Assembly (NCBI GenBank): GCA_000469685.2
Contig: LS997563.1
Location: 44,628,651 to 44,692,650, forward strand
DNA: 64,000 nucleotides
Direction of reading: 5' to 3'
DNA from: Haemonchus contortus
Taxonomy: Eukaryota > Nematoda > Chromadorea > Rhabditida > Trichostrongylidae
A model generated the notes under the pieces. The model was not told the DNA's origin. It saw nothing but the letters and a program-made list of their open reading frames with translations, and did not search any database. Of this stretch, positions 25,431 through 38,589 are shown in pieces; position 1 is the stretch's first letter, and every line of letters starts with the position of its first letter. The translations under genes were made by a program, and so were the position numbers.

Positions 25431-28048
25431 TTCAGGTAAGAAAAGTTTACTGAACATCACGTTATGCTACTGTTCAGAGTCTGCGGTGAGGATGCAGATG
25501 GGGCTCCATAAAGTCATACCACTCAGAGAAGGGCAGTAATTGACACACTCGAATGGGAGGCTTTGTCAACCCGCAATGTAAATGGCAAGGTAAATACATA
25601 GAACTAAATTTTTGGGAAATCTTGAATTCCACTAAGATCGTCTCCATTGCATTCAATGGACAGATGGCAGTGTAGGAGCGAGGCGGGAGGGAACTGAATT
25701 TCGCATTGATATTGCCGAAATCGTACTCTGCCCGGAAATTGAAATAGAAAACGAGTTTTTTTTCTCTTGAAATACACCGATTGCTTCATCGAAGAGAAAG
25801 AGCAGCTGTAACGCAGCTGTAGTTTGGTTGCTAATGCCGGCGCCGAAGACCTTGGTCAGTCCGCTTTTGGAAGAGAGTTTCCAGTGGAGAAGAGGTTTGA
25901 AGAGGGAATCCAACCATAGCTGATAGTGAGTAAGGATCAATCAGTTGATTTTTCATCGGGCTGGTACAAAAATAATCTTGGAACTCAAAAATCATTACTC
26001 GAAATCATCACAAGGGCAGCTACTGTAAAGCTTCCAAACTTATCAAAAACTTATCTAAACTTATCAATTTTATCATCAAATAAGCAAATGAAAACAGACC
26101 TTGTCACATGACTAAACCGGGTTTTTGAATAAAGCGTAAAAATTTGGAAACCAAAGAAGGCATGTGGGAGAGTTCCTTCTACCTTTTGGACATTGCCCTG
26201 AACTTTGATTCACAGTAGCACCTAACTAATTTCTTACCCGGATGATCGCTGTGAATACCATCTATCACGGAAAAGAGGCAGAGGTAGAGATTATAGATGG
26301 GTCGTGGGAAAACAAGAGGAAGTTTGACAGGAGTCTCTGTTCAAGAAAAAGTGTTGGTGTCAGCGGAATAAAGGGAGAAGATCACTGCAGAAAAAGTGAA
26401 CGAGCAGCAAGACTCTCGTAATTTTTCCGTAGAATTTACAGTAAATTTTAGTGCTGTAGCTATTCAGCAACAGTAGCCGCTAACCGCTGACCACAAAAGG
26501 AAACGATTGCGGAAGGGCTCGCTGATGAAAGACGGCGATGCAGTGCTGCTTTGTTTGTGGCGATAGGACTGGGAACACCGGCTGCGTCGTTGTGCAAATA
26601 CACACGGTGAGAGCAGGAAACCGGCCTGACACATTCAGTGAGGACACAAACCTTCTGTAGCTCTTTTAGGACCTAATTTGGCGATAATCAGGGGACAAAA
26701 AGGGTCCATCTAATCGAATTAGTTCGCACAAACGCTAAAAATGGTTACAATCACGATGGAGCTAGTGACTTCAAGGCCGGTGAGTAAAAAAGAGGTGATT
26801 GACAGTTGCCTCGAACCCACTTGCAAGTGGTCTTTTTCTTAGAAGAATTATCGACCGAAAAGGATAATCTATCAATGGAATGAATGAGGCCTGTGCTGCA
26901 TCTACACTCGTCGTCAACCCCCCCCCCCCCCCTCCACGACTGAGTTTGACACCCTTACCCTTGAGCCACAGAGCCACAGGTCAGATAAAACTTCTTAACC
27001 ACTTAATGAAAGATTTTTTCCGCCTGTAAAACGAATATAGAACTAGGAAAGGTCCTGCTAATTCAGCTTCAGCCTCGATATGAGGGCTAATGAGATTGTT
27101 TTGGCAATGAACGAAAACAGTATGGTCATAATAGGATTAGATCGCTGACGGCTGAGTCCATCTTGACAGGAAAAGCGGACGAGATGGAGAGAAAAGGAGA
27201 ACGCAAACAAAGGACTGACGAAAATGGTGAAGGAAAGGGGGAAGTCATCAGTGAAGAAAGATTCGATTGTACTTCATCAGGTATTCCGATCAATCCTGGC
27301 GTAGGAATCGTCAATGAATGGCCTGCAAACCAAGACCTGCACTTAGTCATATCGCCCCAAACTTGGCCACCACACTAGTCATTTTGTCTGACATTGTCCC
27401 TAAGTATACTCGAGTACATTTTCCGAATTCCAATAATTGGCCAGTTTACCCAGTGAATTGGGTAACCTCGGCCTCCCTTACAGAGCTGTCATCGTAGTAG
27501 TGGTTGAATGACTGGTATGCTCGCCCAGTCAACGACATAGAATTTGTACTCATAGATAAATCTGGTACCTTATTGCTAGTCTCATAGGGATGCAAGGCTA
27601 GATGAGCATTGACTGATCCCTCCACAGAACGTAAATCACGTTCGCTTATGGTAGCCCCGCGGTCTGGCTTTACCCCATCCATTTTACATTATTTACTCCA
27701 ATTGATATAATGGCTATTGCTTTTGTCGATTGTCGTTGAAGTGGATTCGATGTTTTCTGTGGTTTAACAATCATAAACATTTATTGGATCGTCATCTTTT
27801 ATGTGATTTTTTTCTAGCAAGCATTGGTTTCCCCGCCCAACCTAAAAATAAGTTGTCTGTCGGGATGTACCTTTTCTTGGACCACTGTGTAGTAGTAAAG
27901 GAGCAAGCAGGGATGACTAGAGTGACATTATCGTTCTCAGGCTATAAGGATGGAAGTATGAGTTCAGGTAGTTCGGGCATAATTTCCTTTCCAGCGCCAC
28001 ATATTGAGGGATCTGTCACTGCCTACAACCAAAAGCTCTTCACAAATA
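25431..28048. other. Gene-poor stretch with a poly-C tract
   Basis: No confident gene. A run of 15 C lies at 26918-26932. Frames noted: 25653-25940 minus (95 codons, protein-like composition, no domain) and 27730-28048 plus, which follows a CTAG after a T-rich tract near 27820 and runs into the Tc1-like element. Neither is supported further. Confidence 0.45.
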
Positions 28049-28050
28049 TA

Positions 28051-28613
28051 CAGGGGTGCCCAAAAAAAAAGAAGCACTTTCACTGCTCGGCTTGTACCGC
28101 CAATGTAACCAAACTTTATTAAACTCTGACTGAATATTACCACCCGCAAAATCAAAAACACATTGTACTCGATCACGGAATTCTTCAATGGCCTTCCGCA
28201 CGGACGAAATCGAAAGTTTTTGCCACGCAAATTTGACGTCGTCTGAGGTCGGCGAGATCGGCTCGCCTCCCAGACCATTGCGGAGTTGTCGGGGCTATAG
28301 AAAGTCAGCGGTCTTCCAGATCCTAAGCGACGATGCCCAGGAATCTGTACGTGAGCGACTAGATTGAGAAAGTTGCGTATATGCATGTTGCTGACCGATT
28401 TCCCATAAGTCGTCTTGAGCGCGTCCGCAATGGCAAACGGCTTCATATTTTGATGCCGATAAAGGAACCCCACGAGTTCCTGCTTCCTTTCATCAAGTAA
28501 CATTCTTAGTACAATTCACTCAATCACATTCCTCTGCTGCTTCAATCGGGGCGACGTATTCCGCCCTGGATTAGGCCCCATGCATAGTGTCTCTTTTTTT
28601 TTGGGCACCCCTG
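28051..28613 (-). mobile_element. Internally deleted Tc1-like element
   Basis: The terminal inverted repeats are CAGGGGTGCCC followed by nine A residues and GA, about 22 bp at each end. TA flanks both sides (28049-28050 and 28614-28615), the Tc1/mariner target. The element is only 563 bp and encodes, on the minus strand, both extremities of a transposase with the catalytic middle missing. It is a deletion derivative that could have been mobilised only in trans. Confidence 0.88.
28062..28503 (-). pseudogene. Tc1-like transposase remnant (both ends, core deleted)
   Basis: ATG at 28503 opens a frame whose first hundred or so residues look like a Tc-type DNA-binding region: a helix-turn-helix with FAIADALKTTYGKSVSNMHI and a GSGRP hinge. 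A YSPD block follows almost at once, so most of the DDE catalytic domain is gone. Near 28216 the C-terminal coding sequence continues in another frame (AWQKLSISSVRKAIEEFRDR, then FDFAGGN), as in the tail of Tc-type transposases. The uninterrupted first-frame ORF runs out past the left terminal repeat, so the apparent 179-residue protein is not a natural product. Confidence 0.8.
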
Positions 28614-28615
28614 TA

Positions 28616-31600
28616 TTACCTATTGAAATAGCTTAGAGAAAGTAAAGGAATTATAATCTTCATGATTGTCAGTGTGAAAAAAAAACTTGTAAAGCCGAAT
28701 AGTAAAATCCAAAAATTTCTTCTCCCAGATACCTTCGCGTATCTGAGCACACATCATCCTTATTTTTCAAGTAAAGCACACATACAACCCTACATGGAAA
28801 CAGCATAGAATCCTATATAGCGAAAGCAAAAAAGACGAGAAAATCAAAAGAAGATATCGATTTAGGCAGTATAGTACCATAGGAAGAATGGTAATTGTGA
28901 TCGGAATCATGTTTCATTCCCATTCGGGCGGATTCATCGAACACATTGTCGGAGTATCAGATGAATCATCATCAAACATTCAAACGAATCCTTCATAAAT
29001 AGTACAACGGCCCTGCCGGAGGTGTCGAATGCAAGCATATTACTTTTCAAATCATTTATGGAGGGACCCTACAGTATTGATAGAAAACGTACTCTTGTTG
29101 GAAGAAAAAGGAAAGAGTACGACAGCCCAACAAGGGCGAAAAGTTCGAATATGAAAGTCTGAGGAGAGAGGAGTTCCCTCCGGGAAAGGTCGAAGTAAGA
29201 ATTAATGAAATCATAGTTTGACGAAATGGCCCCCATTCCTGGTCGTGAGCGCTGGACCACCCTTCCATAGTCATGCCGTTTGAGAATCGTAACTTCGAAG
29301 AGGGGTTGTGACAATTGAAAGTAGACGAATGAAGGCACTCAATCGCCAGTGAAGCTCCAACAGGCTCTTCTTTTTCAACTGGAAGAGCGTTCAGATGAAG
29401 CTCAGCTTTGAAAGATGATGAGATAAGATCGGATCTTGATGGCAAACACCTTCCAGGTCTGCCGTCGATAGATGATTCGATTCTGCCGCAAGGTTTTCGG
29501 CAGGAGCATGTCGGGCGTAGAGAGTGCCTTGTTGAGGAAGACGCATTACTTGACGTTTAGATACACCCTTGAAGATGGCAATAGGATACTGCCATCGATG
29601 CTGCAGGATTACGAGCGCATGTGGCGATCGGCTTTGCTTCGCAGATTATCTTCTGGGAAAGGGTTCTGAGCTGGGAGAGTCGACATAAGGTTTTCTCACG
29701 TCGTAATGGGTTTGGAAATGGCGAATAAAACTCAAAATTTACGAACACCAATCGTTAGCCTTCCATTTGATCGCAAGTTTTTTTTCTGCAATTTTTTCCC
29801 TACGAGAATTTCACTTTCCGTGTTCCAAGCTTTTGTGACGCATTCAGAAGCTGCCTTCACAACCTGCTAGGTGTGTGAGCATATGAGTAGTACTTCTGCC
29901 CCATTGAGGATTTTTTCGCTACCAATCATTTTGAGGTGGAATTCGTTTGAATATGTTCCTAAAAATACACATTTCAATGAATAGGGTATCGAAAAACGTG
30001 TGAAGTGGCTTCGTGTATGCAAAAATCGCAACTATTATGGGTTCCCTTATGCTACATACCCCATGAATGGCGGAAATGGTGCTCAGGAGTATTGCCTACA
30101 GGGAAAGACTGTTTTGTAGAACACGTACACGGCTGACAAAACATCGAGTAATTTTTACTATTATTCTTATAAGATTGGAAAGTTATGGGCACAAAATTGC
30201 TCTCACAATCAGATAGGATCGGTACTCGTGCTATCCGAGCACAGTGCTCATTGTCCCTTACACTACGGAGACCCCACTTGCCCTCACACTTTCAGCAGTT
30301 TTTGTTATTTTTTAATACTGTTGCTCTCATTACTATCTGAATAACTGCAACAATCTTGTGAATGTTTATTGTTATTCCTGCTGTATCCCCTTTACCGGAA
30401 CCAGAAGATATCAAGACAATGCCTGCTCAAGTCGGTCATATGCTATAAACCAGTCAAAGAACATGCAGAACAATAAATTCAAGCTAAAAGACAAGAAAAG
30501 TTGGGCAGAAGGTCAAGCAGACAGGGTCGTCGAGATGAATTCTATAATTCCGGTTTGTTGAATGGGAGGTGTTTCGTGTGGAAGATGGGAGTGTATGAGA
30601 TGGGCCTGTCCGCTTCGATGATCAGCGTCGTATTAAGGCCCCAATTTACGCAGCAACAATGTATGTCATCAGACGGATTACACTCGATGCTTTAGCTCCT
30701 TCTCCATGTTTCGCTCATCATGAGAACTCGGACATATCCTCAAAGCTAGTAAGATGTAGGCAGTAGGACCAGTTTATAAACACTATCGGTCTCTCTGAAG
30801 ACGAAGAAATCTGGCGGTGAACCTCAACAACTGGTGATGCTGGCATAGCCAACTCAGACTATGTCTGAGTGAATGGTTCATCACATGCCAGGCTCCTTTT
30901 AGAAAGCGCGTTGCTCCATTCTTCCTCCTTATTTTATGGAGGACGAAAAGCTCGCGTTTCAGCGACTCCCAATCTCATCGTGGGTCGACTCCTGTTTAGA
31001 ATATATACGGCGTCTGAATGCGGTTGTGCTTTATACGATCACTCGCAAAGAACAATTAATGTACCAGGACACTGCTTATATCGCAATACACAAGCCTTGT
31101 ACCGATCGACTGAACCGGGAGTTATTTATTTATTTATTTATTTATTTACGGACACGCTATGTAAAAGCATGTGAAATAAAAGGAAAAAATATTGACCATT
31201 TCTTGACTAAACATAACTACATCAAATCAACTTATTAACAGATTTCTTGGAAGTACAGTAACTAAGGGGGATGAGATTTCGACGCAAAAGAGAGTTAAAA
31301 GTTGACATAACTCTATTACTAAAAAACCCTTTCTACAACATTCTTGACTTTAAATAGAACGTAAATTTCAACACTTTTTTCCGAGTTATGGAGGACCTGA
31401 GTGAATTACAGGGGTATCCATCCGGAGCTTGGTGCCGGGTCCATGCGCCTACACTCCTTTACCACCTTCGCCCTAGCTCAGGTAGTGTACGATCTTGTGG
31501 CTTGCCGTTTTCCTTCTTTCATTACACGGTTGGGGATTAAGGGAGGACGAAAATATGAAAAGTAAAGGCTTCACTGAAAAAGGACAACACATCGGCGTTA

Positions 31601-34600
31601 GTAATATTCAAAAAATCGCACAAATCATCACATCACGAAGAAATTCTCAAAACCAGCTCCTCTATATCGCAATCACACCAGTACGATACCGGCTCATCCG
31701 ATCGGGATCATCTCAAAGCAGAATAGGACTATTCGCTTCTCCACACTTCCGTAGGATTCCAGTCTCCGAACATTCATGATCCTGAACGTGTGCTTTGTAC
31801 AAGATCCCATTTAAAATGGAACTTCGAGAGGGGCTTTGGAGAGGGCAGACAGGAAAGCTTTTCGGAACCAAAATGAATTTAAGTCTTCGAAGGTTAAAGT
31901 TCACATTAGCCGGTCTGAAAAGTTCCTACTTCTTCACGTAGTTGAAATTCTTGCATTGTTTGGTAAATGAATATGGTAAGATTTGTAATAAATTCTTTAC
32001 CATTAAAACAATAAAAAAATAGGTCTGACGTTGACCAGTTCACTTCTGAGAGGCGGGGACGCCGAAAAGAAAAAATGAACTTTCACTCGGAACCAGTCGA
32101 ATGCGTATGTGGGCTATACATATGCCTGCTTGAATAGGCTCATTGATACACATTTCGGGGAATCAATCTTCCCAGATTACTTGCTAACAAAGTACTGACC
32201 CTGGACTAAACTGTTCACCTCCGCTCTTTCACGACGAATATGTTATATACGCATCATTACAAAGCTGGGGGGTGTGAGGCGAGTACTTTAACAGATGAGC
32301 GGACCTTCAGAAAGGCATTTCTGTTAGTTTATCCTCCCTGTAAAGAGTTTTGACTTTGAGTTAACACCACAACATTTTTTAAAGTCAGTACTGGTTTCAT
32401 GTTTGTCCATATTTGCTTTACCGCTATCATTAGTGAGATACCGCCTGTCTAGCCCTCGTTCAGCTAGCCCTTGAAAAGCCCCCCAATTCAGCGTCTTAAG
32501 GACCCTAAAGATTCTCATTCTACAAACGTCATTCTTATCATATTACGTGGGGTTGTCAACGGATTTTCAAATTGCCTTTTAAGAGCCTCGATCTAACGAT
32601 CGGAAAGGATGCGATCCCATAAAATCAAGTGAGAAATGTTCTGAAGGACGTGCATCTCTCGAGACCGACGACCAGATTGCAAAATTTCAAGGGATTCAAG
32701 GTGGTGCAAAATTTTTGCCTTTCCCAGCGCAATTCTCAGTCTTTAGTCTTAGGGATTAATGATAGGCAAGTTAATTGTAAGCAGTTGAAAAATCAGTAAG
32801 CACTAGTTTGAATAGAGTAATTTATGGCTTCGAAAATGCAAAGAATGTTGGATTAGCTGTGCAGAGATTTCTACAGGCAGCTCGATTTGTATAGACGGAA
32901 ATCATGTGGGTACTACGGCACAGCAAGTCCAGCTGCCTCAACTTTTTAATTCATTTTTAATAAGGGTAGCTACGAAGCAGCTGATTATGGGGTGATGGTC
33001 ATCAAAGGGCTTCTGACAAGTGCACTCTTTCTTTTACATATACTGCATTTGCAAAAAAACTACTGCAAGTTTCCATCATAACAGTTATCAGCACATCTAT
33101 TTGGCAACAGGACATTTTATTAGCTATTAAAGTCTCTTTTTCCGAGAAGCCGTCAGGTCACAATGGTGGAAGAGCTTTCTAAGGAAAACAAAGACGTGGT
33201 CAAAAGACACTTGATTTTTGCTTATTTGTTTGCTCTTTTTTATAAATACGATTCTTACTCTATTGAGACTATCAAGACCTGCAGTAGGGATAGATTTCGA
33301 ATTACGTTCGTGATAGGTTATCTCATTGCTCATTTCCTGGATAGGGTGGAGTAGCAATGACTTGATTCCATCATGCTCTTGTTAGAACCACACGGTTTCA
33401 CCTTTTACTGAAGTTTTCCTTTTTATTGATTATGAATTTCGCCTCTTTGACAAATCTCATTTTTTCAATCGGATTTGTAGGACTTTGTAGAGTCCAGGCT
33501 CCCGCAATACCCACGGGTTCCCTGCTTGCATATTTACATATCTGCAAGCAAGTGGGATAGACTATGCCTTCATGTGCTTACATATTGTAATACATACGGG
33601 CTGGAGGTCTGAGGGTTTTCATCTTCGGTGTAAGCCGTTGTCTTGGTCGAGACCTTGTACACCGTTAGCCCCTTTCTCAGAAATTTGCCCGACGCCTGAC
33701 AGCTTTGCCGTACGAGAACTCCTTCTGCACATATCCAACGCCTTTTATCAAATTCATGGTTTTTTTACCCAAATTTGTAATTCGGTGGAATGCGGAATGG
33801 CACACCGATCTGCACCCTTTGAGAGAATCCAGATGATAGAGGTGTTGACATTAGAGCCTGTTTGCCTGGAGTAACACTAGTCTTCATCTAACCGATCATA
33901 GCGCTACGCCGTTATTTTTGCTATATAAGAGAAGAATAAACCGTTTTGTTCAAAACCCAGTTCTCTGCCTAAAGCAAAAGTTGTTCTCTGCTTCGAACAA
34001 TCAGAAATGATTGCAATGGATTTCAATCATTATCACTTAATTCCAGAAATATAATCAGATGCTTTACAAAGATCTTCCACGAAAACCATCAGCATGTTTT
34101 GAGAAACTCAGCTCTGGAATGCATCCGGAACTCCCATTTCACATCACTTAGAAATGTTGTCGATCCAGTCTAGCAAAAGATGGTGGAAACATTGGGAATA
34201 GACTCGTGCCAATCAACAACAGGAAGGAAAAGATCATGAGAGATAAAGCTCATGAGATTGTGTGTCGATCTAGCCTGCAGGGAGAAGTCAGGGAATGGTC
34301 AAGGGGTGCTACTGCCCCACGTAGGAGCACTCTGGGATCTAACCATCAAGCCTGGACCACCACGGTTCTGGTTTCACGGAAGCCAAAATGAAGAAAGCAA
34401 TGTAAATCGGGACCAACCGAGTTCTAAAACCCCACCCTTAATCTAGCACTCTTTTGAAGAGTGTTATAGTTCCAAATGATCTGAACATATGAATATGCTC
34501 GTCATCATTTACAAGGTAAAATTAAAGAAGATGGAAGAGAATCAGGTGGATAATGGGGAAAAGGAGCTTGCAGAGAGTCGTCCTTGAAATCTTTTGTCTT

Positions 34601-37600
34601 ATACGTCTGCCTGGTCTAGCAATACTAGAAGACTCTTCTTTCCGTACTTTTTCTTTCTTTTTCCTTCCCCTCTCTACCATAAATGTCATATGAGACGGTC
34701 TCGCCTTTACTATAGATTCCTATAGCAAATAGAAAACGATGGCCAAAAAGGAAGATGGTCGCAATTAAACCTTTCCATTCAACGGGCCTTCTCACAACGC
34801 TTCAGTGCACAAATAATCTGCGAAACCTCAGACGGAAAGTCTTATTGAACCATCGAAGACTATATCTGTACTAAGGGGAGTTTTCAGCAGTTTAACTTAA
34901 CAGTTCAAGAGTTATTGTTGTGGCTCCTTCATTCTTGCCAACCTCCACTTATTCGTGATGATCTCTTTGGAGTTCCTGATTTGTAGACGCGTAGAAGCCC
35001 CATCAAGGCTCAGTCTCTGACGAAGACAACTTCCATTCCCATGAACTCAAAAAAGAGCGGTGAATTTCTTTTAGAAAATGATATCTGCTCACTTCTAGAC
35101 GAAAGAAGACAGAACAGATGGTTGAAGAATAACGAATAACTGGGAAGATACTTCCGCATATTGACGGTATGCTGGTGCAACCGCTGATAATCCGTTAACG
35201 TTCGCGACCCTTTACTCGAAGGTTCCAGTCCAACAGCTGAGCATCCGGGTAGATAGATGATAGAAGTGGTGGGGTGAAGGTATTGTTTCTCTGACTTTGA
35301 TTAATATCGTTTGAGGTTATCAAATATGCACATTTGATTCTGAACAAGTGGGGCTTATCACCAGATGGGAAACCCAACAAAGATACAGGATTTCCTTATT
35401 TATTTGGTAGTTACTTGTATATGACAACTTTTGAATGAACGAATGAAATTAAAACGGATGCGTTGGATCAAACGGGGTCATAAACAACACTTTTACGGCA
35501 ACAGCTACGCTTAGAGAACAGTTTGAGTCTATGTGAAGGATGCTACAAATCTTCAGGTGGAAGAACCTCTATCAGTTTGCTGGAATGTTAAACATGTTCC
35601 ATGTTGGAAAAAACAAGCATATCAATCGAAATCGATCAAAATTATCTGCTTTTGGCCCAGAGGACTTTAGTTGAGCTGTGAGCAGCAACAAGCAATTGAT
35701 CACCGGCTTTTGAATTGCACGGTTGAAACTAGTCTAACAAAAAAAGGATTGACGGATTGACGTCTATCAATTTTGATTGTGCTTTCAATCTCGTTCAGAA
35801 TTGTAGCATCCTTCACGAACCACTATTTGGGCCCCCTGACATTGATAGCGTGCTTCCAATCACCTTGATTTTTCTTATTGAAAGTCAAGCTTTTTGCTTT
35901 TTGAGGGACTTTTACTATGGACCACCCAGTCATCCATACTGCTCACTAAATTGGGTGAATTTCAATCCATCTGAGGGTGGAGCGATCCGGTATCAACAAT
36001 TGCTTCCATGTAGAGAGGCTTTGAGAATAAAAAAGGGATGAGAAAAACCAGCGGTAGGCTGCAAATCATTAGTTATCCGAAAGGTGGAGAGGAAGCTTTC
36101 TTAGCTTCCTTGTGAGATCTTCATTTTTTCAACCGGGGGTCTGAACATACCATCGCTCTTACAATTTCGATTGTGCTGAAAAAGTTGCACCGTTCACGCC
36201 CGACTTCTTATTTGCATCCTCCCCGATAATAACCAATTCAGCTGTCATTAAACCGAAAAGCCGTAGAAATCGCATATCGATATCGTGCCGCCTCGATTAT
36301 TCTAAGTGATAGGTCGGTAAATATTTCCATCATCCGTGTGCACTTGTCTGGCTTAAGCTGATGCTCGACCAGCTAGCTGATCGGGCGATAATTCCATTGT
36401 TTGTATTGGCTCAATGAGGTCAATTTCACCTACACCTGCTCGATTCGTGCACTCTCACTTGACCCCACGCCTTTCAAGAATATCCCCGAGTTCAATCCAC
36501 TCTCGAAATTTATGAACCGTCTTTCGTTTAAACACTTGCGCCAGTTCCCTTTTCTCTATGGTCTTCAATCTACTTTTATCGGCCTAAACAGGGACTTCCG
36601 CTTTGGGAGGTTCTGTAGTAGAGAGCCAGGTAGCTCCTGCTCGTACCTAGTCAAATCATCTCTCACAATACTGTAATTACAGGTGTGAAGGGGATGGTAT
36701 CAAATATGTACGTCCTAGACGGGGAAGGGTAGAACATGCGGGACCTCGATATCACAAGCGAATCGTAAACAAGAAAATGGTTAGGAATCTGAAATCGTAG
36801 GGCACCGTGATTCTCGCCCTCTCCTACTAGTTCCTGGCAATCTCGCACCTCTCCCCCACTTCCTACTTACCTCAATCTCGAAGGATCTATGTGCATTGGT
36901 ATGTACAGTTACGGCATTGGTATATCACCCATGTCCAACTATATTCCACACATCCAAAAAAAAGATGAAGTCTGGTTCTATCCTGAATAGAATGGTGGAG
37001 CAAAGTCATTTCATCGTTTTTTCCTTCTTTTCATTCCCATCAGTGTTGATGAATAAGCACGCCTACTGGGTATCCTGTGTGCTTCAATGCTCAAATTCGG
37101 CAAGCGGGGTGACATTGATGTAAAGAACGACTGTTTGTCCAACGCAAGGTAGATAGCTCCATGAATGTCGGTTTTCCGAGGTCAGTCATTCACATTCTCC
37201 ATCCATGCGCTTCAATACGGTGGTAAAGGCTCATTTCGCACGGTGAATCATAGATTCCCTTTGAAAGAGATGAACAGCTCAATGCTAATGCAAATTGTGA
37301 GTTGGCCTTAGATTTTACAAAGCTGAACCATTACTGTACTGTAAAGTCTTCGGAAACGCTTATTAAAACATGAATGCACGGACCCAGGGAACCGGGCTAC
37401 GATAGTCAAGTTGGTAGGACCGTGATCCTCTAGAGTCAGGTTCTGTTCACCTCTGGTTGGATAGAGTAACCAAAGAACGAAATTTTTTGGACCACACGAC
37501 AAGCCACTGTATCACAAAATCATACTGAGACATCCATGCGGAGCATATCCCAGAGAGTGGCTTGGATGCTTCGAAAAATATGATATTTCCTTGATTTTAT

Positions 37601-37922
37601 TGCAAAACAATTGAGTCAAAACGTTTTTTTACATTGCTACTCTTCGAATGAATAAATCGTGGAAGGATTCATTGTTCAGTGATGCTTGCATAATCATCCT
37701 TGCTTCTACCGCTGTCTCATTCCTATAGCTGCGAAGGATGATCAGCATGAGTATTCTGTGATCAAACTCATCATCCCACTAGAAAAGCTCTGGTGGAGAA
37801 CCATGAAACCCATAGGGTATAAAAATTTTGGCCTCGGAATATTGTAGACGAAGTGAGACACTTTCAGTTGTTATCCTTCTGGAAACATTCCGCTTTAAAT
37901 CTTTTCTGCCCAAAGATATTGG
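28616..37922. other. Gene-poor stretch
   Basis: No gene can be supported over 9.3 kb apart from the degenerate SINE listed separately. Noted: a 129-codon frame at 29056-29445 minus; 29472-29669 plus (65 codons, ends LLRRLSSGKGF); 30869-31238 plus, two overlapping frames; a (TTTA)n microsatellite at 31122-31148; a weak SINE-head-like stretch near 31400-31475 minus; 33163-33354 plus (63 codons from an ATG); and 35757-36041 plus. None has a domain, signal or coherent splice context. Confidence 0.45.
32090..32225 (-). repeat. Probable degenerate SINE
   Basis: AATGCGTATGTGGGCTATAC is close to the family body on the minus strand, and GTTCACCTCCGCTC about 100 bases on resembles the complement of the head. 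The region between is too diverged to align by eye. Confidence 0.35.
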
Positions 37923-38240
37923 CTATAGACAGTTGTGGTCATTTTTAGGTCCACTGTATGATCGTATGTGTGGGAGAGCAGCCTTTGAAATGGGTGTGTC
38001 CTGTACGAGATGAGTCAGCTCATCGTGAAGTCTTTCTCGCCCATCTATCTTCCTTGCATGTTCCATGAGATTCACGACCGATTGGTCTACTGCTGTGATA
38101 CCTTCTCTGCCTACCGCAGTGAAACCCTGAACTTCCCCTTGCGATAGAATCTCGACTGATTTTTCGGTTTGAACGATGCCCTTGACGATAATACAGGGTT
38201 CTTTTGTGCTGTCGACCTCTCTGCGGCAAAGAATAGTTGT
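37923..38240 (-). pseudogene. Long open frame without ATG, possible exon of an unknown gene
   Basis: The minus strand is open for about 106 codons to TAG (37923-37925). The translation is protein-like, with segments such as CIIVKGIVQTEKSVEILSQG, GFTAVGREGITAVD and NLMEHARKIDGRERLHDEL. A CTTTGCCGCAG acceptor would start an exon at 38220. No domain was recognised. It lies downstream, in the same direction, of the open frames at 38.6-39.5 kb and may be part of the same broken or split gene. It has no start codon, so it cannot stand alone as a gene. Confidence 0.4.
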
Positions 38241-38589
38241 TCAACGAGGCTTTTTCTTTCTTTGCAACTCAGACCTGTTTTTTGCTAAGAAAAGTTATCA
38301 GTATTAGTAATTATTTATTTTATAGTTTTATGCGGTTTGGTTTAAAATGTATCTCGCCCTTATTTTTGGTCTTCCTTCCCACTGAACTAGGTCCTGTTTA
38401 TTCTTCTCCAACCTTTATGCCTTTTTGTAGGCTCCCCGTGAGAACAGGTGAAATTTTTTTAAACCAATAGAAAAATAACTTTGTTAAAAAGTTGACCAAG
38501 AAATCTACTAGAAATTATCCTTTTTTAACAGACAAGCAGTCCTGACCAAATGTTTTCTAGCTCCCCTATCATGCACCATTCTTCAATCG

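Noticed and set aside
27964..28503. A 179-codon minus-strand frame, the longest in the window
   Set aside because: It starts in the Tc1-like transposase remnant but changes to a non-transposase frame after the deletion and runs out of the element.
31400..31475. Possible additional SINE head on the minus strand
   Set aside because: GGGCGAAGGTGGTAAAGG resembles the head, but the A box is broken and no body blocks follow in order.
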